The translations under genes and the position numbers were made by a program. The notes under the pieces are model-generated. The model was given only the letters and a program-made list of their open reading frames with translations, was not told the origin of the DNA and ran no database searches. Shown in pieces: positions 26,401-35,911 of a stretch of 64,000 nt of DNA. Source of the DNA: Marthasterias glacialis. Its lineage: Eukaryota; Echinodermata; Asteroidea; Forcipulatida; Asteriidae. Within the stretch, counting starts at the first letter, position 1. Each line of letters opens with the position of its first letter. Location of the stretch: assembly GCA_911728455.2 (NCBI GenBank), contig OU452236.1:13193838-13257837 (forward strand), given 5' to 3'.

Positions 26401-27238
26401 GACTATGGCAGCTAACTGCAGGTACAAGAAATTTCTCTCTAGCCCCATTATTTCTGGAGTTATTGGCCGTGGCGCTGCCCACTTCTTTTTTCGGCGTTTT
26501 TTTTTTTTTTTGCTGGCTTTGGTCCAGCACACATGTAGGGCCTTGCCTATTGTTGACGTACACACAGCATGGCCGTATGCACTGGACATCCTCGGGGTGT
26601 CCTCTCTCCGCAGTCCCTGGCATCCTCCCTGTTTATCCTGCATCCTCAAAACCAGCACTTTCGGAAAGCCCTTGAGCAGGGCTTTCCAACAGTGTCAGAC
26701 TTGTCAGTTTCCCGCCAATACTTTGGGAGATAGAGCCGTTGCTAAGTCTTGTTTTCACTCTGTTACAGCTTCGTGTACAAAAGTGCCATTAGACAGGCGT
26801 TTGAAGCGCATTCGGAGCAGCCCCGCTCCCTGGTGATTTCAAGGCGGAAGATGGCCCTGGCTGGCCGGAAAAACCAGATTTTCAGATGCAGGACTATGGC
26901 AGCTAACTGCAGGTACAAGAAATTTCTCTCTAGCCCCATTATTTCTGGAGTTATTGGCCGTGGCGCTGCCCACTTCTTTTTTCGGCGTTTTTTTTTTTTT
27001 GCTGGCTTCGGTCCAGCACACATGTAGGGGCCTTGCCTATTGTTGACGTACACACAGCATGGCCGTATGCACTGGACATCCTCGGGGTGTCCTATCTCCG
27101 CAGTCCCTGGCATCCTCCCTGTTTATCCTGCATCCTCAAAACCAGCATTTTCGGAAAGCCCTTGAGCAGGGCTTTCCAACAGTGTCAGACTTGTCAGTTT
27201 CCCGCCAATACTTTGGGAGATAGAGCCGTTGCTAAGTC
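17477..27238 (+). repeat. Mixed A/B/C block with nested 3-, 7- and 13-mer duplications
   Basis: Anchors are 17477, 17966, 18453, 18938, 19428, 19914, 20403, 20893, 21382, 21867, 22355, 22844, 23329, 23817, 24307, 24796, 25281, 25771, 26261 and 26749. Useful markers: GGCCGGAAAAACC (19914, 20403, 21867, 23329, 23817, 26749, and 26261 with an extra A), AAGATCGCCCTGG with CCAGCAAACATG (20893, 22355, 24307), and GCACAGGACATCTTC (18453, 21382, 22844, 24796). Order gives a 1462-bp trimer (21382 to 22844), a 7-mer at 3414-3415 bp (19914 to 23329, 20403 to 23817) and a 13-mer at about 6343 bp (18453, 18938, 19428, 19914 to 24796, 25281, 25771, 26261). Monomer 17966 has the donor-like G changed (CTGCACGTACAAG). 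Confidence 0.88.
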
Positions 27239-27461
27239 TTGTTTTCACTCTGTTACAGCTTCGTGTACAAAAGTGCCATTAGACAGGCGTTTGAAGCGCA
27301 TTCGGAGCAGCCCCGCTCCCTACGGGGTGTCCTCTCTCTGCGGTCCCTGGCATCCTCCCTGTTTATCCCACATCCTCAAGACCGTCATTTTCGGCTTTCC
27401 AACAGTGTCAGACTTGTCAGTTTCCCGCCAATACTTTGGGAGATAGAGCCGTTGCTAAGTC
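27239..27461 (+). repeat. Truncated 223-bp monomer with two internal deletions
   Basis: This unit runs normally to CCCCGCTCCCT (about 27321) and then jumps to ACGGGGTGTCCTC, losing the last part of the exon-like segment, its donor site, the T-tract and half of the variable segment (about 248 bp). The bases CT are shared at both sides of the break. A second deletion of 17 bp removes one arm and the loop of the monomer hairpin: the text reads TTTTCGGCTTTCCAAC. The remaining right part (TATCCCACATCC, ACCGTCATTTTC, CTACGGGG) matches the type seen at 31366 and 33324. It is the only strongly shortened monomer in the window. Confidence 0.95.
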
Positions 27462-30400
27462 TTGTTTTCACTCTGTTACAGCTTCGTGTACAAAAGTGCC
27501 ATTAGACAGGCGTTTGAAGCGCATTCGGAGCAGCCCCGCTCCCTGGTGATTTCAAGGCGGAAGATGGCCCTGGCTGGCCAAGAAAACCAGATTTTCAGAT
27601 GCAGGACTATGGCAGCTAACTGCAGGTACAAGAAATTTCTCTCTAGCCCCATTATTTCTGGAGTTATTGGCCGTGGCGCTGCCCACTTCTTTTTTCGGCG
27701 TTTTTTTTAAGCTGGCTTCGGTCCAGCACACACGTAGCGGCCTTGGCTACTGTTGACCTACATACAGCATGGCCGTATGCACAGGACATCTTCGGGGTGT
27801 CCTCTCTCCGCGGTCCCTGGCATCCTCCCTGTTTATCCTGCATCCTCAAGACCAACATTTTCGGAAAGCCCTTGAGCAGGGCTTTCCAACAGTGTCAGAC
27901 TTGTCAGTTTCCCGCCAATACTTTGGGAGATAGAGCCGTTGCTAAGTCTTGTTTTCACTCTGTTACAGCTTCGTGTACAAAAGTGCCAATAGACAGGCGT
28001 TTGAAGCGCATTCGGAAGCAGCCCCGCTCCCTGGTGATTTCAAGGCGGAAGATGGCCCTGGCTGGCCAAGAAAACCAGATTTCCAGATGCAGGACTATGG
28101 CAGCTAACTGCAGGTACAAGAGATTTTTCTCTAGCCCCATTATTTCTGGAGTTATTGGCCGTGGCGCTGCCCACTTCTTTTTTCGGCGTGTTTTTTTTTT
28201 GCTGGCTTCGGTCCAGCACACACGTAGCGGCCTTGGCTATAGATGACGTACATACAGCATGGCCGTATGCACTGGACATCCTCGGGGTGTCCTCTCTCTG
28301 CGGTCCCTGGCATCCTCCCTGTTTATCCTGCATCCTCAAGACCAACATTTTCGGAAAGCCCTTGAGCAGGGCTTTCCAACAGTGTCAGACTTGTCAGTTT
28401 CCCGCCAATACTTTGGGAGATAGAGCCGTTGCTAAGTCTTGTTTTCACTCTGTTACAGCTTCGTGTACAAAAGTGCCATTAGACAGGCGTTTGAAGCGCA
28501 TTCGGAGCAGCCCCGCTCCCTGGTGATTTCAAGGCGGAAGATGACCCTGGCTGGCCAGTAAAACCAGATTTTCAGATGCAGGACTATGGCAGCTAACTGC
28601 AGGTACAAGAAATTTCTCTCTAGCCCCATTATTTCTGGAGTTATTGGCCGTGGCGCTGCCCACTTCTTTTTTCGGCGTTTTTTTTTAGCTGGCTTCGGTC
28701 CAGCACACACGTAGCGGCCTTGCCTATTGTTGACCTACATACAGCATGGCCGTATGCACTGGACATCCTCGGGGTGTCCTCTCTCCGCGGTCCCTGGCAT
28801 CCTCCCTGTTTATCCCACATCCTCAAGACCGTCATTTTCGGAAAGCCCTTGAGCAGGGCTTTCCAACAGTGTCAGACTTGTCAGTTTTCCGCCAATACTT
28901 TGAGAGATAGAGCCGTTGCTAAGTCTTGTTTTCACTCTGTTACAGCTTCGTGTACAAAAGTACCATTAGACAGGCGTTTGAAGCGCATGCGGAGCAGCCC
29001 CGCTCCCTGGTGATTTCAAGGCGGAAGATGGCCCTGGCTGGCCAGGAAAACCAGATTTTCAGATGCAGGACTATGGCAGCTAACTGCAGGTACAAGAAAT
29101 TTCTCTCTAGCCCCATTATTTCTGGAGTTATTGGCCGTGGCGCTGCCCACTTCTTTTTTCGGCGTTTTTTTTTAGCTGGCTTCGGTCCAGCACACACGTA
29201 GCGGCCTTGGCTACTGTTGACCTACATACAGCATGGCCGTATGCACAGGACATCTTCGGGGTGTCCTCTCTCCGCGGTCCCTGGCATCCTCCCTGTTTAT
29301 CCTGCATCCTCAAGACCAACATTTTCGGAAAGCCCTTGAGCAGGGCTTTCCAACAGTGTCAGACTTGTCAGTTTCCCGCCAATACTTTGGGAGATAGAGC
29401 CGTTGCTAAGTCTTGTTTTCACTCTGTTACAGCTTCGTGTACAAAAGTGCCAATAGACAGGCGTTTGAAGCGCATTCGGAAGCAGCCCCGCTCCCTGGTG
29501 ATTTCAAGGCGGAAGATGGCCCTGGCTGGCCAAGAAAACCAGATTTCCAGATGCAGGACTATGGCAGCTAACTGCAGGTACAAGAGATTTTTCTCTAGCC
29601 CCATTATTTCTGGAGTTATTGGCCGTGGCGCTGCCCACTTCTTTTTTCGGCGTGTTTTTTTTTTGCTGGCTTCGGTCCAGCACACACGTAGCGGCCTTGG
29701 CTATAGATGACGTACATACAGCATGGCCGTATGCACTGGACATCCTCGGGGTGTCCTCTCTCTGCGGTCCCTGGCATCCTCCCTGTTTATCCTGCATCCT
29801 CAAGACCAACATTTTCGGAAAGCCCTTGAGCAGGGCTTTCCAACAGTGTCAGACTTGTCAGTTTCCCGCCAATACTTTGGGAGATAGAGCCGTTGCTAAG
29901 TCTTGTTTTCACTCTGTTACAGCTTCGTGTACAAAAGTGCCATTAGACAGGCGTTTGAAGCGCATTCGGAGCAGCCCCGCTCCCTGGTGATTTCAAGGCG
30001 GAAGATGACCCTGGCTGGCCAGTAAAACCAGATTTTCAGATGCAGGACTATGGCAGCTAACTGCAGGTACAAGAAATTTCTCTCTAGCCCCATTATTTCT
30101 GGAGTTATTGGCCGTGGCGCTGCCCACTTCTTTTTTCGGCGTTTTTTTTTAGCTGGCTTCGGTCCAGCACACACGTAGCGGCCTTGCCTATTGTTGACCT
30201 ACATACAGCATGGCCGTATGCACTGGACATCCTCGGGGTGTCCTCTCTCCGCGGTCCCTGGCATCCTCCCTGTTTATCCCACATCCTCAAGACCGTCATT
30301 TTCGGAAAGCCCTTGAGCAGGGCTTTCCAACAGTGTCAGACTTGTCAGTTTTCCGCCAATACTTTGAGAGATAGAGCCGTTGCTAAGTCTTGTTTTCACT

Positions 30401-33400
30401 CTGTTACAGCTTCGTGTACAAAAGTACCATTAGACAGGCGTTTGAAGCGCATGCGGAGCAGCCCCGCTCCCTGGTGATTTCAAGGCGGAAGATGGCCCTG
30501 GCTGGCCAGGAAAACCAGATTTTCAGATGCATGACTATGGCAGCTAACTGCAGGTACAAGAAATTTCTCTCTAGCCCCATTATTTCTGGAGTTATTGGCC
30601 GTGGCGCTGCCCACTTCTTTTTTCGGCGTTTTTTTTTAGCTGGCTTCGGTCCAGCACACACGTAGCGGCCTTGGCTACTGTTGACCTACATACAGCATGG
30701 CCGTATGCACAGGACATCTTCGGGGTGTCCTCTCTCTGCGGTCCCTGGCATCCTCCCTGTTTATCCTGCATCCTCAAGACCAACATTTTCGGAAAGCCCA
30801 TGAGCAGGGCTTTCTAACAGTGTCAGACTTGTCAGTTTCCTGCCAATACTTTGGGAGATAGAGCCGTTGCTAAGTCTTGTTTTCACTCTGTTACAGCTTC
30901 GTGTACAAAAGTGCCATTAGACAGGCGTTTGAAGCGCATTCGGAGCAGCCCCGCTCCCTGGTGATTTCAAGGCGGAAGATGGCCCTGGCTGGCCAAGAAA
31001 ACCAGATTTTCAGATGCAGGACTATGGCAGCTAACTGCAGGTACAAGAGATTTCTCTCTAGCCCCATTATTTCTGGAGTTATTGGCCGTGGCGCTGCCCA
31101 CTTCTTTTTTTGGCGTGTTTTTTTTTTGCTGGCTTCGGTCCAGCACACACGTAGCGGCCTTGGCTATAGATGACGTACATACAGCATGGCCGTATGCACT
31201 GGACATCCTCGGGGTGTCCTCTCTCTGCGGTCCCTGGCATCCTCCCTGTTTATCCTGCATCCTCAAGACCAACATTTTCGGAAAGCCCTTGAGCAGGGCT
31301 TTCCAACAGTGTCAGACTTGTCAGTTTCCCGCCAATACTTTGGGAGATAGAGCCGTTGCTAAGTCTTGTTTTCACTCTGTTACAGCTTCGTGTACAAAAG
31401 TGCCATTAGACAGGCGTTTGAAGCGCATTCGGAGCAGCCCCGCTCCCTGGTGATTTCAAGGCGGAAGATGGCCCTGGCTGGCCGGAAAAACCAGATTTTC
31501 AGATGCAGGACTATGGCAGCTAACTGCAGGTACAAGAAATTTCTCTCTAGCCCCATTATTTCTGGAGTTATTGGCCGTGGCGCTGCCCACTTCTTTTTTC
31601 GGCGTTTTTTTTTTGTGCTGGCTTCGGTCCAGCACACATGTAGGGGCCTTGGCTACTGTTGACCTACAAACAGCATGGCCGTATGCACTGGACATCTACG
31701 GGGTGTCCTCTCTCTGCGGTCCCTGGCATCCTCCCTGTTTATCCCACATCCTCAAGACCGTCATTTTCGGAAAGCCCTTGAGCAGGGCTTTCCAACAGTG
31801 TCAGACTTGTCAGTTTTCCGCCAATACTTTGGGAGATAGAGCCGTTGCTAAGTCTTGTTTTCACTCTGTTACAGCTTCGTGTACAAAAGTACCATTAGAC
31901 AGGCGTTTGAAGCGCATTCGGAGCAGCCCCGCTCCCTGGTGATTTCAAGGCGGAAGATGGCCCTGGCTGGCCAGGAAAACCAGATTTTCAGATGCAGGAC
32001 TATGGCAGCTAACTGCAGGTACAAGAAATTTCTCTCTAGCCCCATTATTTCTGGAGTTATTGGCCGTGGCGCTGCCCACTTCGTTTTTCGGCGTGTTTTT
32101 TTTTTTGCTGGCTTCGGTCCAGCACACATGTAGGGGCCTTGCCTATTGTTGACGTACACACAGCATGGCCGTATGCACTGGACATCCTCGGGGTTTCCTC
32201 TCTCCGCGGCCCCTGGCATCCTCCCTGTTTATCCCACATCCTCAAGCCCGGCATTTTCGGAAAGCCCTTGAGCAGGGCTTTCCAACAGTGTCAGACTTGT
32301 CAGTTTCCCGCCAATACTTTGGGAGATAGAGCCGTTGCTAAGTCTTGTTTTCACTCTGTTACAGCTTCGTGTACAAAAGTGCCATTAGACAGGCGTTTGA
32401 AGCGCATTCGGAGCAGCCCCGCTCCCTGGTGATTTCAAGGCGGAAGATGGCCCTGGCTGGCCAAGAAAACCAGATTTTCAGATGCAGGACTATGGCAGCT
32501 AACTGCAGGTACAAGAAATTTCTCTCTAGCCCCATTATTTCTGGAGTTATTGGCCGTGGCGCTGCCCACTTCTTTTTTCGGCGTGTTTTTTTTTTTTGCT
32601 GGCTTCGGTCCAGCACACACGTAGCGGCCTTGGCTATAGATGACGTACATACAGCATGGCCGTATGCACTGGACATCCTCGGGGTGTCCTCTCTCCGCGG
32701 TCCCTGGCATCCTCCCTGTTTATCCCGCATCCTCAAGACCGGCATTTTCGGAAAGCTCTTGAGCAGGGCTTTCCAACAGTGTCAGACTTGTCAGTTTCCC
32801 GCCAATACTTTGAGAGATAGAGCCGTTGCTAAGTCTTGTTTTCACTCTGTTACAGCTTCGTGTACAAAAGTACCATTAGACAGGCGTTTGAAGCGCATTC
32901 GGAGCAGCCCCGCTCCCTGGTGATTTCAAGGCGGAAGATGGCCCTGGCTGGCCAGGAAAACCAGATTTTCAGATGCAGGACTATGGCAGCTAACTGCAGG
33001 TACAAGAAATTTTTCTCTAGCCCCATTATTTCTGGAGTTATTGGCCGTGGCGCTGCCCACTTCTTTTTTCGGCGTGTTTTTTTTTTGCTGGCTTCGGTCC
33101 AGCACACATGTAGGGGCCTTGCCTATTGTTGACGTACACACAGCATGGCCGTAGCACTGGACATCCTCGGGGTGTCCTCTCTCCGCGGTCCCTGGCATCC
33201 TCCCTGTTTATCCTGCATCCTCAAGACCGACATTTTCGGAAAGCCCTTGAGCAGGGCTTTCCAACAGTGTCAGACTTGTCAGTTTCCCGCCAATACTTTG
33301 GGAGATAGAGCCGTTGCTAAGTCTTGTTTTCACTCTGTTACAGCTTCGTGTACAAAAGTGCCATTAGACAGGCGTTTGAAGCGCATTCGGAGCAGCCCCG

Positions 33401-34790
33401 CTCCCTGGTGATTTCAAGGCGGAAGATGGCCCTGGCTGGCCGGAAAAACCAGATTTTCAGATGCAGGATTATGGCAGCTAACTGCAGGTACAAGAAATTT
33501 CTCTCTAGCCCCATTATTTCTGGAGTTATTGGCCGTGGCGCTGCCCACTTCTTTTTTCGGCGTTTTTTTTTTTTTGCTGGCTTCGGTCCAGCACACATGT
33601 AGGGGCCTTGGCTACTGTTGACCTACAAACAGCATGGCCGTATGCACTGGACATCTACGGGGTGTCCTCTCTCTGCGGTCCCTGGCATCCTCCCTGTTTA
33701 TCCCACATCCTCAAGACCGTCATTTTCGGAAAGCCCTTGAGCAGGGCTTTCCAACAGTGTCAGACTTGTCAGTTTTCCGCCAATACTTTGGGAGATAGAG
33801 CCGTTGCTAAGTCTTGTTTTCACTCTGTTACAGCTTCGTGTACAAAAGTACCATTAGACAGGCGTTTGAAGCGCATTCGGAGCAGCCCCGCTCCCTGGTG
33901 ATTTCAAGGCGGAAGATGGCCCTGGCTGGCCAGGAAAACCAGATTTTCAGATGCAGGACTATGGCAGCTAACTGCAGGTACAAGAAATTTCTCTCTAGCC
34001 CCATTATTTCTGGAGTTATTGGCCGTGGCGCTGCCCACTTCTTTTTTCGGCGTTTTTTTTAAGCTGGCTTCGGTCCAGCACACACGTAGCGGCCTTGGCT
34101 ACTGTTGACCTACATACAGCATGGCCGTATGCACAGGACATCTTCGGGGTGTCCTCTCTCCGCGGTCCCTGGCATCCTCCCTGTTTATCCTGCATCCTCA
34201 AGACCAACATTTTCGGAAAGCCCTTGAGCAGGGCTTTCCAACAGTGTCAGACTTGTCAGTTTCCCGCCAATACTTTGGGAGATAGAGCCGTTGCTAAGTC
34301 TTGTTTTCACTCTGTTACAGCTTCGTGTACAAAAGTGCCAATAGACAGGCGTTTGAAGCGCATTCGGAAGCAGCCCCGCTCCCTGGTGATTTCAAGGCGG
34401 AAGATGGCCCTGGCTGGCCAAGAAAACCAGATTTCCAGATGCAGGACTATGGCAGCTAACTGCAGGTACAAGAGATTTTTCTCTAGCCCCATTATTTCTG
34501 GAGTTATTGGCCGTGGCGCTGCCCACTTCTTTTTTCGGCGTGTTTTTTTTTTGCTGGCTTCGGTCCAGCACACACGTAGCGGCCTTGGCTATAGATGACG
34601 TACATACAGCATGGCCGTATGCACTGGACATCCTCGGGGTGTCCTCTCTCCGCGGTCCCTGGCATCCTCCCTGTTTATCCCGCATCCTCAAGACCGGCAT
34701 TTTCGGAAAGCTCTTGAGCAGGGCTTTCCAACAGTGTCAGACTTGTCAGTTTCCCGCCAATACTTTGAGAGATAGAGCCGTTGCTAAGTC
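27462..34790 (+). repeat. Block with third trimer repeat and hybrid monomers
   Basis: Anchors are 27462, 27951, 28439, 28926, 29415, 29903, 30390, 30877, 31366, 31855, 32345, 32836, 33324, 33814 and 34303. Trimer 27951/28439/28926 repeats at 29415/29903/30390 with a 1464-bp period. Units 27951, 29415 and 34303 carry an extra A (CATTCGGAAGCAGCC) that shifts the exon-like frame. Units 28439 and 29903 carry ATGACCCTGG and a stop codon in that frame (GGCCAGTAAAACC). Monomers 28439, 29903, 31366 and 33324 combine type A and type B/C halves. Monomer 32836 is the first with the GCCGTAGCAC deletion that dominates after 44.8 kb. Monomers 31366 and 33324 match at 1958 bp (four monomers), while the monomers after them differ, so this stretch is a mosaic. 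Confidence 0.87.
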
Positions 34791-35060
34791 TTGTTTTCAC
34801 TCTGTTACAGCTTCGTGTACAAAAGTACCATTAGACAGGCGTTTGAAGCGCATTCGGAGCAGCCCCGCTCCCTGGTGATTTCAAGGCGGAAGATGGCCCT
34901 GGCTGGCCAGGAAAACCAGATTTTCAGATGCAGGACTATGGCAGCTAACTGCAGGTACAAGAAATTTTTCTCTAGCCCCATTATTTCTGGAGTTATTGGC
35001 CGTGGCGCTGCCCACTTCTTTTTTCGGCGTTTTTTTTTTCTGGCTTCGGTCCAGCACACA

Positions 35061-35089
35061 TCGTCAGCAATTTCACGAAGTGCCAAAAA
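35061..35089 (+). repeat. Left terminal inverted repeat of transposon copy 1
   Basis: A 29-bp repeat beginning TCGTCAGCAATTTC and ending GTGCCAAAAA. It pairs without mismatch with 35665-35693. The base after it breaks the match. Confidence 0.93.
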
Positions 35090-35362
35090 GTCCCCTGCAG
35101 CGAAAAATGTATGTTTGGAGAAAACCGCGTTTGAAGTTAAGCTTATTTTCAAATCACCGGTAGGTAGACTATAAGCGATTCAATCTTTAAAATTTTTGCA
35201 TGTTAGGGAAGTAGAGATCCCAAATCAAACAAATCTAGTTTCAATTTTGTCCATAACGGGTTTAATTAATGAGTAATTATTTAATTAATGAGATTGTCTT
35301 TTTGTGAAAACGGTACAAAACGTGGTCTGTGTGCAGCGCGCCGTGTATAAACTTTTTAGCTG

Positions 35363-35502
35363 TTCGTGAAAACGCAAAAGCCGGAACACTATTTGGCTCT
35401 TCGTGAAAACGCAAAAGCCGGAGCACTAATGATTGGCACTGTGCCAGCTGTATAATCTACACGGCCACAAACTGGTAAACAAGTTTTTGGCACTTCGTGA
35501 AA
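35363..35502 (+). repeat. Internal direct repeats of the transposon end motif
   Basis: TTCGTGAAAACGCAAAAGCC, followed by GGACACTA-like bases, occurs at 35363-35391 and again at 35400-35428, 37 bp apart, differing at one base. A third copy at 35480-35502 repeats 23 bp of the right end exactly (compare 35661-35683, beginning CAAGTTTTTGGCAC). A weaker copy is near 35301 (TTTGTGAAAACGG). A short palindrome, TGGCAC then T then GTGCCA, sits at 35434-35446 and shares the GGCAC core of the terminal repeats. Repeated end motifs of this kind are commonly transposase binding sites in DNA transposons; that role here is inferred. Confidence 0.8.
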
Positions 35503-35664
35503 ACGCTATTCCGGGTTCTTGGGGTTTTTGCCCTTCATCATCTTAGCATAATTAAGAAACCAGATGATTTTGAGACCTACAATTTCGTAAATTGTTAGAT
35601 ACAGATCAACTAAATCGAAATCACAAAAAAAAAATCAAAATGAGTTTTTCATCGATTTTGCAAG

Positions 35665-35693
35665 TTTTTGGCACTTCGTGAAATTGCTGACGA
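35665..35693 (-). repeat. Right terminal inverted repeat of transposon copy 1
   Basis: It begins TTTTTGGCACTTCGTG and ends GCTGACGA, and is the exact reverse complement of the left end. It is followed directly by CATGTAGGGGCC, the resumed satellite. Confidence 0.93.
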
Positions 35694-35911
35694 CATGTAG
35701 GGGCCTTGCCTATTGTTGACGTACACACAGCATGGCCGTATGCACTGGACATCCTCGGGGTGTCCTCTCTCCGCAGTCCCTGGCATCCTCCCTGTTTATC
35801 CTGCATCCTCAAGACCAGCAATTTCGGAAAGCCCTTGAGCAGGGCTTTCCAACAGTGTCAGACTTGTCAGTTTCCCGCCAATACTTTGGGAGATAGAGCC
35901 GTTGCTAAGTC

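Larger units (their letters stand above)
35061..35693. mobile_element. Non-autonomous TIR DNA transposon (MITE-like), copy 1
   Basis: A 633-bp AT-richer sequence, unlike the satellite, interrupts the type A monomer anchored at 34791. Its first 29 bases (35061-35089, starting TCGTCAGCAATTTCACGAAG) are the exact reverse complement of its last 29 (35665-35693). The empty site, seen in over a hundred other monomers, is CAGCACACATGTAGG. The insertion therefore duplicated either CA (ends taken as TCGTCAG) or ACAT (ends taken as CGTCAG); the two readings cannot be separated because the bases coincide. There is no open frame long enough for a transposase, so it would need one supplied in trans. Inside are several copies of a TTCGTGAAAACG motif. 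A 2- or 4-bp duplication does not settle the superfamily and I do not recognise the terminus. Confidence 0.9.

Noticed and set aside
35061-35693. Retroviral or LTR-type fragment
   Set aside because: The ends are inverted, not direct, repeats. There is no primer-binding site, polypurine tract or coding remnant.
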